The notes under the pieces were generated by a model. That model had not been told where the DNA came from. It made no database searches and saw nothing but the letters and a program-made list of their open reading frames with translations. Shown here in pieces: positions 1 to 8,923 of a stretch of 64,000 nucleotides of DNA. Source of the DNA: Alphaproteobacteria bacterium (lineage in GTDB: Bacteria; Pseudomonadota; Alphaproteobacteria; Micropepsales; Micropepsaceae). How positions within the stretch are numbered: the stretch's first letter is position 1; the number at the start of each line of letters is the position of its first letter. The stretch spans positions 1 to 64,000 of the forward strand of contig CANJJD010000001.1 in NCBI GenBank assembly GCA_947474645.1. The letters run 5' to 3'. Both the position numbers and the translations under genes were made by a program.

Positions 1-147
1 CCACTACAACACCGTCCGGCCGCACTCATCCCTGGGATATCGGCCACCCGCACCGCTGGCATTCAGCCCTGTCCCACCACCTCTGGATCAGGCGGCGGCG
101 ATGCAATAGTCTCTCTATGCCGGTGGTACAAAATATCCGTCAGGTCA
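1..147 (+). mobile_element. Right end of an IS3-family insertion sequence (truncated by window edge)
   Basis: The first bases encode the end of an IS3-type transposase. After its stop the DNA runs to a sequence ending GTCAGGTCA (139-147); read on the other strand this is TGACCTGAC, which fits the TGA-starting inverted repeats of IS3 elements. I therefore place the right boundary near 147. The left end lies outside the window, so whether the element is intact cannot be judged. Confidence 0.6.
2..109 (+). CDS. IS3-family transposase OrfB, C-terminal fragment (partial)
   Basis: The frame is open from the window edge to a TAG at 107-109. It encodes HYNTVRPHSSLGYRPPAP followed by a proline-rich tail. 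The YNxxRPHSSLGYxxP signature is the end of the DDE integrase core in IS3-family OrfB proteins. Those enzymes cut and join DNA during copy-out/paste-in transposition. Only 35 codons are visible, so the group within IS3 cannot be set. Confidence 0.75.
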   Translation, partial: HYNTVRPHSSLGYRPPAPLAFSPVPPPLDQAAAMQ

Positions 148-177
148 ATGTCCGCTTTTGGCGCAAAGCGGACATTG
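146..177. repeat. Perfect 13-bp inverted repeat beside the IS end
   Basis: Positions 146-158 (CAATGTCCGCTTT) pair exactly with 165-177 around a 6-base loop. There is no T-run, so it is not a clear terminator. It starts at the putative IS3 right end and may be a palindromic repeat that served as the insertion target. Its role is unknown. Confidence 0.5.
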
Positions 178-227
178 TGCCGGTCTGCAGCACTCGCATG
201 CATCCGTTATAAATTCCGGCGGTTTGC

Positions 228-1025
228 CTACTGGGCGCCCTTGCGCGGGTCGATGCCGCGCGAGTACCAGATCGGGAAGGTGCCCGGCTGGGTGGCATAG
301 GTGATGAATTGCTGGCCGAGGTCGGGGTGTGCGGCCTTGGACGGAACGGCGGCGACGCCGTCCAGGTAGCGGCCATATTCCTCGGGGATCGGTCCGACGA
401 CGACCAGATTGTCCCACTTCATGATCTGGCTGATGTTCTGCACCGCCATGTCGCCCTCGCCGCGGGCCAGGGCGTCGCCGCCTTCGCCATAGGGGCTGGG
501 CGCGTGCTTGACGCCGGCCATTTCCGGCAGGTCGAACAGGCTCGACAGCATATGGGACGTCTTGCTGCAGCCGGCGCCGCCGGGGGTGCCGTTGCAGCGC
601 GAATGCATGACGCGGTTCGCCGACTTCAGGACGGCGATGAATTTTTCCTTGGTGGAAATGTCCGGGACCTTGGCGCCCTTCATGACGGCCAGGCCCTGGT
701 AGGAACGGCCGACGCGCTTGCGGGTGCCGGTCTTGATCGCGGCCTTGACCTGATCCATTTCGTCGGCCGGCAGGAACACGGCATCGGCGGAACCATCGGC
801 CGCCATTTTCTTCACATCGTCCATGCCGCCGCTCTTGACGGTGACCTTGATGCCGGTCTCGGCCTCGAAGGCCTTGGTGATGATGTCCAGGCCGCCATTG
901 TTGGTGAAGCCCGGGGTGCCGACAATGACCTCGCGGGGCTGCGCGCCGGCCGGGGCTGTGGCGGCCAGGGCCATAATGGCGGCGAAACCGGCCATGGTGC
1001 TGCGAGCGGTGTTGAAGATTTGCAT
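228..1025 (-). CDS. Exported substrate-binding protein, ModA-like
   Basis: A 265-residue protein with a signal peptide (about residues 1-29, ending APAGAQ). The mature part begins REVIVGTPGF and has the layout of small periplasmic binding proteins of the molybdate-binding/extracellular solute-binding type. I chose the ATG at 1025 because GGGAGGC lies just upstream; a frame four codons longer lacks this support. No ABC permease or ATPase gene is adjacent, so the ligand is unknown and it may act alone. It sits just downstream of the IS end and is transcribed toward it. Confidence 0.6.
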   Translation of the reverse strand: MQIFNTARSTMAGFAAIMALAATAPAGAQPREVIVGTPGFTNNGGLDIITKAFEAETGIKVTVKSGGMDDVKKMAADGSADAVFLPADEMDQVKAAIKTGTRKRVGRSYQGLAVMKGAKVPDISTKEKFIAVLKSANRVMHSRCNGTPGGAGCSKTSHMLSSLFDLPEMAGVKHAPSPYGEGGDALARGEGDMAVQNISQIMKWDNLVVVGPIPEEYGRYLDGVAAVPSKAAHPDLGQQFITYATQPGTFPIWYSRGIDPRKGAQ

Positions 1026-1143
1026 GGTGCCTCCCAAAGCGTCAGGCCAGCGCCGTTATCGGCGCTTTTGATGATGGCTCAGACGAAACCCAGCGGGTTT
1101 ATAGGAGGATTCCAGGGTTTAGGCCAGCCGCCCGCGGACTTCT

Positions 1144-2055
1144 TCAGTCCTTGCGCTTCTGGCTGCCGTAATGGCGGGCCCAGACCTTGGTGAACTCCGC
1201 GCCCAACAGGAAGATCTGCGCCGAGTAATAGACCCAGATCAGCAGCACGATGATGCCGCCGGCGGCGCCATAGATGTTGGCGGTGATGAAGTTGGCCAGG
1301 AAATAGCTGATCAGGCTCTGGCCCGCTTCGAACAGCAGAGCGGTGCCGCAGCTTGCCACGATCACGTCGCGCCACATCAGCTTGATGTTGGGCAGGAGCT
1401 TGTAGATCGCCGCGAACAGGAGCGCGGAGATCAGGAAGAAGATTTCCAGGTTGATGGCGCCGACCACCAGTTCGGAAAAATCGGTATAGCGGTCCAGCAG
1501 GCGTCCCAGAACCCTGATGCCGGTCGCCATGATCATGGACGCCAGCAGCAGCACGCCCAGCCCGATCACCAGGGTCAGGCTCATCACCCGGCCGCGAAAG
1601 AGCTGGTAGAGATAGGATTCATGCCGGGGCGCCTTCCAGATCACGTTCAGCGCGTCCTCGATCTCGGTGAAGAAGCCGGAGGCGGTGATCACCAGCGCCA
1701 GGACGCCGAGCAGGCTGCCGGCCAGGGTGTGGGGCGCGTTGCGGACATGCAGGATGGCGAGCTGCACCATGTCGGCGCCTTCCGGACTCATGATGCGGGT
1801 GAGCTGCTCATGGACCGCATGGCTGGCGGCCTGCTGGCCCAGGCCCAGGGCGGCGATGGCGCTGGCGATGAACAACACCGGGGCGATGGCGGTGACCGCG
1901 TAAAAGGAGATGGCCGCCCCACGGGACAGGGCGTTGTCGTCAATAAAGGCGGTGACGCCTTCCTTGAGCAATTTCCAGGCGGTGATAGGTCGGCGCACGG
2001 GAATCCGGTCTGGAGAGCTTCCCAACGTAACAGGGAACCGGAAAGTTGCACCCAT
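1144..2055 (-). CDS. YihY/BrkB family inner-membrane protein
   Basis: A 303-residue polytopic protein. The N-terminal segment LSRGAAISFYAVTAIAP and later GFFTEIEDALNVIWKAP are typical of the YihY/BrkB (UPF0761) family, and about six hydrophobic segments follow. The C-terminus (AEFTKVWARHYGSQKRKD) is basic and probably cytoplasmic. The family is common but its function is unsettled; it was once wrongly called ribonuclease BN. It is transcribed divergently from the AsmA gene, with a 56-bp gap that must hold both promoters. Confidence 0.85.
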   Translation of the reverse strand: MGATFRFPVTLGSSPDRIPVRRPITAWKLLKEGVTAFIDDNALSRGAAISFYAVTAIAPVLFIASAIAALGLGQQAASHAVHEQLTRIMSPEGADMVQLAILHVRNAPHTLAGSLLGVLALVITASGFFTEIEDALNVIWKAPRHESYLYQLFRGRVMSLTLVIGLGVLLLASMIMATGIRVLGRLLDRYTDFSELVVGAINLEIFFLISALLFAAIYKLLPNIKLMWRDVIVASCGTALLFEAGQSLISYFLANFITANIYGAAGGIIVLLIWVYYSAQIFLLGAEFTKVWARHYGSQKRKD

Positions 2056-2111
2056 TGGCGGTTTCAGGCGTTAGGGATTGGGGAGCACCGCATTTAAGTG
2101 ATTGATTTGCC

Positions 2112-4139
2112 ATGTCTGTAACGGAGCATCCGCAGGGCCGGCCGCCAAAATGGTCGCGTGAGGCGGTGAAACAGCGCGTCATCTCGGATTTCCGGGATTT
2201 TCGCTTCACCTGGGGCGGGTTCTTCCGCTGGGCGGGAATCACCCTGTTGGCGGTGCTGATCGCCGCCATCGTCACACTCTATTTCCTGGACTGGAATCAG
2301 ATGCGCGGCCCGGTGGGACGCTATCTGTCCCATCGCACGGGGCGGGAAGTGCGGATTGACGGCAACCTGTCGGTCAAGCTGTTCACCTGGCAGCCCAGCG
2401 TAAATGCCGCTGGGATTTACGTCGGCAATCCCAAATGGGTGGGCACGGCGCAGGCTGCCACGGTCAAGGAGCTGCGGGTGGAATTCCGCCTGGTGCCGGC
2501 GATCTTCGGGCGCTGGATCCTGCCGCTGGTGAAAATTGACGGGCCTGACATCTTGCTCGTGCGCGACGCCACGGGGCGCACAAATTGGGACAGCGGCGGG
2601 CGCAATCCCAACGACGCCTTCAAGCTGCCGCCGATCAAACGCTTCCTGGTCCGGAACGGCCATTTGCAGATCGATGATGCGGTGCGCAAGCTGCATTTCA
2701 CCGGCGCGGTGAGTTCGAGCGAGGAGGCGGGCGGCAAAGGTGCGGCTTTTGCCTTGCTTGGTGACGGCAAGTTGAACAGCAACAAGTTTCAGGCCGACGT
2801 GAAGGGTGGGCCGCTGGTGAATGTGGATGCAAGCAAGCCCTACAATTTCACAGCCGATGTACGGGCAGGGGAAACCCACGCCATCGTCAATGGCGCCATC
2901 ACGCAGCCCTTTCACCTGGATCGTTTCACGGCACGGATCAATCTGAGCGGTCCGAACCTGGCGGATATCTATTTGCTTACCGGATTGGTGCTGCCGCGCA
3001 CCCCGACTTACCATTTGACCGTGAATGTCCAGCGCGAGGGCTCCCATTACCGGCTGAACGATATCAATGCGATTCTGGGCGGTACCGACCTGCAAGGTAA
3101 CCTGTCGGTGGATGCCTCCGGCGATATTCCCATGCTGGCCGGACGGGTGGCGTCGCGGCAATTGAAGTTCGAGGATCTGGGGCCGCTGGTGGGCGGTGGC
3201 AAGGCGGCGCCGGTGCAGAGCAAATACATGTTGCCGGAAACCGAGCTGCATACCGAACAACTGCGCCAGACCAACGCCGAAGTGGATTACAGCGCGCGGT
3301 CTATTTCCTCGCGCGATTTTCCGCTGCGTGGGCTGGATACCCATATCAGCGTGCAGGGCGGGGTGCTGAACCTGAAGCCGCTGGTTTTCAGCTTCACCCA
3401 GGGCAAGTTGTCCGGTTCGATCCGCATCGATGCGCGCAAGGACATTCCCACCTCCTCGGTGGATGCGCGCATCACCGATGTTCGCGCGGAGAACTTCATC
3501 AAGGGCAGCGACAAGCCGATCACGGGACTTCTGGAAGCGCGCGCCGTGCTGACCGGCACCGGCAAGTCGGTGCATGCCACCGCCGCCAATGCCAACGGCA
3601 CCTTCACCGCGGTGGTGCCGTCGGGCGGGATGCGTCACAGCCTGGCGGAATGGATGGGCATAGACGTGCTGTCAGCCTTGAGCCTGAACCTGGCCGGCGA
3701 CAATTCCAACACCAATTTGCGTTGCGCCGTGGCGTCGTTCGACACCAAAAACGGCGTGATGACGTCGCGGCAGTTTCTGATCGACACCGATCCGGTGCGG
3801 GTGGACGGCAGCGGCACCATCAATCTGCGTGACGAAATGCTGGACCTGCGGATGCAGGGCAAGCCCAAGAACTTCCAGATCGTGCGGCTGAGGGCGCCCA
3901 TCACCGTCACCGGATCGCTGGGTCATCCGGTTGTGGGGGTGAAGGCGGGCGCGGTGTTGGCGCAAGGCGGCATTGCCGCGGCGCTGGGTTTCCTCAATCC
4001 GCTGGCCGCGGTTTTTGCCTTTATCAATCCGGGCCTGGCCAAGGACGCCAATTGCGGGCCGCTGCTGGCCGATGCCAAGGCCAAGGGCAATCCCGTCAAG
4101 GCATCGGCGGTGCGCAATGCCGCAACGCCGAGGAAATAG
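2112..4139 (+). CDS. AsmA family protein
   Basis: A 675-residue protein with a basic cytoplasmic N-terminus, one membrane segment (about residues 38-59) and a large periplasmic region. The start of that region (TGREVRIDGNLSVKLF) matches the AsmA N-terminal domain, and the C-terminal part has the AsmA-C pattern of beta-rich repeats. AsmA-like proteins belong to the bridge-like proteins implicated in moving phospholipids between inner and outer membrane. The PLD-type and desaturase genes that follow on the same strand are also lipid-related, which fits an envelope role. Confidence 0.85.
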   Translation: MSVTEHPQGRPPKWSREAVKQRVISDFRDFRFTWGGFFRWAGITLLAVLIAAIVTLYFLDWNQMRGPVGRYLSHRTGREVRIDGNLSVKLFTWQPSVNAAGIYVGNPKWVGTAQAATVKELRVEFRLVPAIFGRWILPLVKIDGPDILLVRDATGRTNWDSGGRNPNDAFKLPPIKRFLVRNGHLQIDDAVRKLHFTGAVSSSEEAGGKGAAFALLGDGKLNSNKFQADVKGGPLVNVDASKPYNFTADVRAGETHAIVNGAITQPFHLDRFTARINLSGPNLADIYLLTGLVLPRTPTYHLTVNVQREGSHYRLNDINAILGGTDLQGNLSVDASGDIPMLAGRVASRQLKFEDLGPLVGGGKAAPVQSKYMLPETELHTEQLRQTNAEVDYSARSISSRDFPLRGLDTHISVQGGVLNLKPLVFSFTQGKLSGSIRIDARKDIPTSSVDARITDVRAENFIKGSDKPITGLLEARAVLTGTGKSVHATAANANGTFTAVVPSGGMRHSLAEWMGIDVLSALSLNLAGDNSNTNLRCAVASFDTKNGVMTSRQFLIDTDPVRVDGSGTINLRDEMLDLRMQGKPKNFQIVRLRAPITVTGSLGHPVVGVKAGAVLAQGGIAAALGFLNPLAAVFAFINPGLAKDANCGPLLADAKAKGNPVKASAVRNAATPRK

Positions 4140-4218
4140 CGTATTCCCGATTTGTCATTGCCGTGTTTGCCGTATAGGTCCTTAAGTTCGGACTGCCGCA
4201 TTTGAAAGATTGCCGAGG

Positions 4219-5604
4219 ATGCCGGGTACCCGCCGACTTGCCGTCATCGCTGTGTTCGGCGTCTTGTCATTGAGCGGTTGCGCGGCGGTGCCGGACATCG
4301 CGCCGCCGCAAGTCTCGGGGAAAGCCGCGCCGCGGATTGAAACCAGGCGCGGGCCGCTGACCCAGGAGCAGAGCAAGGCGATCCTGCAGCGCCTGAGCGC
4401 CGATGCCGGCGATGCCGGGCTGCTGCAGCGGCATACCGCCTATGAAGAGGCGATTTCGGAAAGTCCCCTGATCGCGGGCAACCGGACCCGGCTGCTGAAG
4501 GATGGTCCGGAAACTTTCCGCGCGATGTTCGCGGCGATAAAGGGTGCGTCCAGCCACATCAACCTGGAATATTACATTTTCGAAGACGTTGAGATCGACG
4601 GCGCCCATCTGGGCGACCTGCTGATCGCCAAGCGGCAGGCCGGTGTCAGGGTCCATGTGATCTATGACAGTTTTGGGTCGGGAAGCACGGACGCGGCATT
4701 TCTGGACCGGCTGAAGCAGGCTGGGATCGAACTGGTGTCGTTCAACCCGGTCAATCCGCTGGAATCCAAGGTGGCCTATTCACCCAACGACCGTGACCAT
4801 CGCAAGATACTGGTGGTGGATGGGCGGATCGCCATCATCGGCGGCATCAACCTGAGTACCGCCTATCAGAGCAGCTCCGGCGGCAAGTCGGGCGGGCCGC
4901 CGGGATCCACGCCGGATCAATGGCGCGATACCGACCTGGAGATTGTGGGGCCCGCGGTGGCGGAACTGCAGAAACTGTTCCTGGAGCATTGGACAAGCCA
5001 GAAAGGTCCGCCGCTGGATCCGTCCGCGATGTTTCCGGTGCTGCAGGCCAGCGGCCCCGCCGTGATCCGGGTGCTGGGCAGCACGCCCGATGACCAGATC
5101 CCCCAATATTACATCACGCTGCTCACCGCGATCCGCACCGCCGAAAAAAACATCAAGATCACGGCCGCCTATTTTGCACCCACCAAGCAGGAAATAGAGA
5201 GCCTGATCGAAGCGGCCAGGCGGGGCGTGGATGTACGGCTGCTGCTGCCGGGGCGCAGCGACTCAGGCTTGTCCATCGCCGTGGCCCATTCGCATTATTC
5301 CGACCTGCTGGAAGCGGGGGTGAAAATCTACGAGACTGACCGGTTCATCCTGCACTCCAAGACGGTGGTGATAGACGGCGTCTGGTCGGCGATCGGTTCG
5401 TCCAACTTCGATCACCGCAGCGTCATCTACAATGACGAGGTGGATGCCGTGGTGCTGGGCAGCGATGCGGCGCAGGAGATGGAAGACCTGTTCCAGGCCA
5501 GCCAGGCCGACGCCCGGCCCATAGAGATTCGGGCCTGGAAAAACCGCCCCATCTGGCCGCGGCTGAAGGAGCTTTACGCCCTGGCCTGGGAAAACCTGCT
5601 GTAA
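4219..5604 (+). CDS. Phospholipase D/cardiolipin-synthase-like lipoprotein
   Basis: A 461-residue protein with a lipobox ending LSGC near residue 21, so it is probably lipid-anchored. It carries two HKD motifs: HRKILVVDG near residue 195 and HSKTVVIDG near residue 375. Each is followed by the IGG/IGSSN-type segment of the PLD superfamily. Cardiolipin synthases join phosphatidylglycerol units, but a lipoprotein form could be a periplasmic phospholipase or transferase. I prefer the ATG at 4219; a TTG three codons earlier is possible. Confidence 0.8.
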   Translation: MPGTRRLAVIAVFGVLSLSGCAAVPDIAPPQVSGKAAPRIETRRGPLTQEQSKAILQRLSADAGDAGLLQRHTAYEEAISESPLIAGNRTRLLKDGPETFRAMFAAIKGASSHINLEYYIFEDVEIDGAHLGDLLIAKRQAGVRVHVIYDSFGSGSTDAAFLDRLKQAGIELVSFNPVNPLESKVAYSPNDRDHRKILVVDGRIAIIGGINLSTAYQSSSGGKSGGPPGSTPDQWRDTDLEIVGPAVAELQKLFLEHWTSQKGPPLDPSAMFPVLQASGPAVIRVLGSTPDDQIPQYYITLLTAIRTAEKNIKITAAYFAPTKQEIESLIEAARRGVDVRLLLPGRSDSGLSIAVAHSHYSDLLEAGVKIYETDRFILHSKTVVIDGVWSAIGSSNFDHRSVIYNDEVDAVVLGSDAAQEMEDLFQASQADARPIEIRAWKNRPIWPRLKELYALAWENLL

Positions 5605-5698
5605 ATCGGGCCGTATCACGACTTTGTCGTACGCTATGGCACTTTCTGCGCCAAAATGTTAGGCAGCGCCGGAAATTCATTCTGGCAAAAACGGTCCC

Positions 5699-6688
5699 AT
5701 GTCTCCTTCCGATCTGTCGCGTGCGTTGTTGCGTTATTGCGAACCCAGTGCGCGCCGCGCCATTTTCGAGGTGGTCATCACCCTTGTTCCGCTGTGCCTG
5801 CTGTGGGCGGCGATGTGGCTGTCGCTGGATGTGGGCTATTGGCTGACCCTGCTGCTGGCGGTGCCGGCGGGCGGCTTGCTGGTGCGGTTGTTCATCATCC
5901 AGCATGACTGCGGCCATGGCGCCTTTTTCCGCAGCCGCGCGGCCAATACCTGGACCGGGCGGGTGCTGGGTGTGCTCACCATGACGCCTTATGAATATTG
6001 GAAGCGCAATCACGCCGGCCATCATGCCACCTCCAGCAACCTGGATCGTCGCGGTACCGGCGACATCGATCTTCTGACCGTGGAAGAGTATCGCGCCAGA
6101 TCCTGGTGGGGACGCGTCAGCTATCGCGTCTATCGCAGCGCCCCGGTGATGTTCGTGATCGGCCCGGCCTGGCTGTTCTTCCTGCAGCACCGGCTGCCTT
6201 TTCACCAATGGCGCGACGGCTGGGGGCCCTGGATCAGCACCATGGCGACCAATGCCGGGATCGCGGCGCTGGTGGCGGGCATGATCGCGCTGGTGGGGTG
6301 GGCGCCGTTCGTTATGGTGCATGTGCCCATCATGGCGATCGCCGCTTCCATGGGCGTGTGGCTGTTCTATGTGCAGCACCAGTTCGAGGATGTCGCCTGG
6401 GCACGCACCAAGGGCTGGTCGCATCATGACGCGGCGATGAGCGGCAGTTCCCATTATGACCTGCCGGGGCTGCTGCGCTGGTTCAGCGGCAATATCGGCA
6501 TTCATCACATTCATCATCTCAACAGCCGGATTCCATTCTACCGGCTGCCGCGGGTGCTGCGCGATCATCCCGAGTTGAAGGAAGTGGGGCGGTTGACCTT
6601 GAAGGACAGCCTGAAGACCGTTCCGCTGTCGTTGTGGTGCGAGCAGCGCGAAAAGCTGGTCTCTTTCCGGGCGGCGCTTTCGAGCTAA
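5699..6688 (+). CDS. Membrane fatty acid desaturase
   Basis: A 329-residue membrane protein with the three histidine boxes of di-iron desaturases: HDCGH (69-73), HAGHH (105-109) and HHIHH (about 270). Hydrophobic pairs lie between boxes one and two and before box three. These enzymes introduce double bonds into membrane lipid acyl chains using O2 and reduced electron carriers; the position of the bond cannot be read from sequence. The stop overlaps the stop of the convergent DUF2141 gene by four bases. Confidence 0.88.
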   Translation: MSPSDLSRALLRYCEPSARRAIFEVVITLVPLCLLWAAMWLSLDVGYWLTLLLAVPAGGLLVRLFIIQHDCGHGAFFRSRAANTWTGRVLGVLTMTPYEYWKRNHAGHHATSSNLDRRGTGDIDLLTVEEYRARSWWGRVSYRVYRSAPVMFVIGPAWLFFLQHRLPFHQWRDGWGPWISTMATNAGIAALVAGMIALVGWAPFVMVHVPIMAIAASMGVWLFYVQHQFEDVAWARTKGWSHHDAAMSGSSHYDLPGLLRWFSGNIGIHHIHHLNSRIPFYRLPRVLRDHPELKEVGRLTLKDSLKTVPLSLWCEQREKLVSFRAALSS

Positions 6689-7161
6689 GGCAGCAGCGAG
6701 ATCGAGGTCTGCAGGTGGATCACCTGCAGATTGTCGCCGTGCGCCAGGGTGAACGCCACCTGGTCGAAGCTGGGTTTGCGCAGCCTAGGACGCACGTCGC
6801 GGGAAAAGCCGAACGGTTCCTTCGGCAGGCCCAGCCAGGTCATGTCCATCTCGCCATCGGCATTGATGTCCTGGAATGTTTCGATGGCGTAGCGGCCGGG
6901 CGCGATGCCATGCAGGACGACCGTCATCTCCGTGCCGGTGGCTTTCACATCCGCGGCCGCGACAGGCTTGGAATTGTCATCGGGATAATGTGCCCGGTCA
7001 TAAAGGACCAGGCGCAGCATGCCGCCGGCGGGAGAGAGATTCTCGATCCGGATGGTCAGTTGGGCGCTGGGCGCCGGTTGGGCCTGGGCGGCCAGGGCCA
7101 TGGCGAAGACCCCGGCGGCGAGGCCGGGAAAGGTCCAAAGCTTGCGGTTCAAAAGGCCCAA
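6685..7161 (-). CDS. Exported DUF2141 domain protein
   Basis: A 158-residue protein with a signal peptide (cleavage about residue 27, AAQAQ). The mature chain has the DUF2141 signature: DINADGEMD, then a glycine/proline segment GLPKEPFGFS. The family is predicted to be a small beta-sandwich of unknown function. No ATG is available; TTG at 7161 (or 7152) must start it, and the ribosome site is weak. It runs tail to tail with the desaturase. Confidence 0.75.
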   Translation of the reverse strand: MGLLNRKLWTFPGLAAGVFAMALAAQAQPAPSAQLTIRIENLSPAGGMLRLVLYDRAHYPDDNSKPVAAADVKATGTEMTVVLHGIAPGRYAIETFQDINADGEMDMTWLGLPKEPFGFSRDVRPRLRKPSFDQVAFTLAHGDNLQVIHLQTSISLLP

Positions 7162-7401
7162 ACTGATTTAACCTTGTAGGCCAGCCGCGAAAGGCGGCCG
7201 GCTGGATGGGCGCTGATCAAGCGCGATAAAAACGGCAATTGGAAGTCCATTCCTTTAAGCTGTACCGGGACTGTCGCCGCCTGCTGCTTTGGTCCATGCT
7301 GAACCTTATTGCGAAGGCGCGTATCCGAAACCGGTGCCCGTCCCAATTGTTCCATTTTCGATTGCGTGTGTCCTGACATAGTTCGTACGCCCGGGTGCAG
7401 A

Positions 7402-8596
7402 TTGCGCGTTTTCGCCGTCCTGACATTGGCCTGCCTGTTCCTTGCCGCAGGTTCGCGCCCCGTGCCGGCGCAAGGCTGCGACCTGGCGGCGAAAGACGTG
7501 CGGCTGGCGGGGGCCGGCTGTGCCGTGGCCTGGTTCGACGCCAATCTGCGGCTCAACGAGATCCAGGCCGTGGGAACTGCCGAGAGCTACAAGCTGCAAC
7601 CCAGCAAGGAGATGATGTCGCTGATCAGGATGGGCTCGGACGCCGATGCCCAGGCGCTGGATTACGACCATCCCCCGATCGCCGCGCAACTGGCGGCCGG
7701 CGCGCGCTCGCTGGCGTTCGACGTGGCCTATGATCCCAAGGGCGGGCTCTACAAATATCCGGCCGGCGCCTCGATGGCCGGGGAGCTGGTGGCGGCGGAC
7801 TATATCGCCGCCATGGCGACACCCGGCTTCAAGGTCATCCACATCCTGGATATCGATTTCAATTCCAGTTGCGTCAGGCTGACGGACTGTTTGAAGGCGG
7901 TGGCGATCTGGTCTCGCGCCAATCCCCGCCACCTGCCGCTGGTCATCGCCTTGCGCAGCAATGACGAGCGCACGCCGATGCCCGGGGCCACCCGGCCTTA
8001 CAAGTTCGACGCCGCCACTTTTGATGCGCTGGACGCGGAGATCCGCGCCGCGTTCAAGCCCGAGGAAATGATCACGCCGCAAATGGTGCAGGGCAGCTAT
8101 CTCACCCTGAAAGAGGCGGTGGCGGCGGGCAATTGGCCCAAGCTGGGCGCGGTGCGGGGCAAGGTCCTGTTCCTGCTGGACGACAAAAAGGAGAAAGTGG
8201 CGCTTTACCGGGGCGCGCGCGTCGCTGGAAGGGCGGGCGATGTTCGTGGCCACCGACGACAAGTCGCCGGCCGCCGCTTTCACCACCATCGACAATCCCG
8301 CCAGGAACTCCAACGACATCATCGCCCGCGTCAAGGCGGGGCTGATTGTGCACACCTATGCCGATGCCGACACCCGTGAGGCACGCAAGAACGACACGCT
8401 GCGGCGGGACTGGGCGTTTGCCTCGGGCGCGCAGGTCATCTCCACCGACTTCCTGGTCGCCAACAAGCGGATCGGCAAGTACCAGGTGCGCGTGCCGCAG
8501 GGCCATATCGCGCAATGCAATGTGCAGCTTTCGCCGGCGCGGTGTGGCGGGTTGGACCTGGAAGCGGGCGGCGCGGCGGGAGCGGGACAGCCATGA
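7402..8596 (+). pseudogene. Exported PI-PLC-C1-like (Ca2+-dependent phospholipase C family) gene, frameshifted
   Basis: The first frame encodes a signal peptide (from TTG 7402; no ATG exists) and a chain resembling the Ca2+-dependent phosphoinositide phospholipase C family, through LLDDKKEKVALYRG near 8210. The matching C-terminal part (ASLEGRAMFVATDD, then HTYADADTREARKND) continues in a different frame to the stop at 8594-8596. The shift falls in a GC-rich run at about 8209-8221, so loss of a GC unit or gain of one base is likely. The family's GTHNSYH-type motif reads GTAESYKL here, so the expected catalytic histidine is absent. The gene looks non-functional as a PLC even without the frameshift. 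Confidence 0.65.
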
Positions 8597-8676
8597 TGCG
8601 CGAGCGTTGCGGGGACAGGATGGGGCGCGTATACGGGAGCGGTAACACTTTCGCGCTGCGTGGGGGAGGGCGAAGG

Positions 8677-8922
8677 GTGACACACCTGTCGTGCGCGGTT
8701 TTGGCTTTTGTCCTGGCGTTCGGGTTCGCGAGCGCCATGGCGCAGCCGGCCGATCCGCCGCAGCCCGTGACGCCCGATGCCACGCACCAAGACACCAATG
8801 CGAGGGCAAAAGCGGATATCACCGCGGCGCGCGAGCAGCAGCGCACCACGGCGGCGACACGCCAGCAGATCCAGGCCATCCGTGCGGCGTTGCGCGCCCG
8901 GCTGGCGGCCATGCATCGCTAG
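8677..8922 (+). CDS. Small exported hypothetical protein
   Basis: An 81-residue protein. I set the start at GTG 8677 because GGGGGAGGG lies about eight bases upstream and the next residues form a signal peptide (LSCAVLAFVLAFGFASAMAQ). The mature part is short, hydrophilic and rich in Ala, Gln and Arg, probably a helix. I do not recognise a family. It lies between two disrupted genes and may belong to the same decaying operon. An ATG further upstream (8593) would bury the signal peptide. Confidence 0.45.
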   Translation: MTHLSCAVLAFVLAFGFASAMAQPADPPQPVTPDATHQDTNARAKADITAAREQQRTTAATRQQIQAIRAALRARLAAMHR

Positions 8923-8923
8923 G

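Noticed and set aside
2094-3638. 514-codon minus-strand frame over the AsmA gene
   Set aside because: No domain, and it would run through a gene with clear AsmA features.
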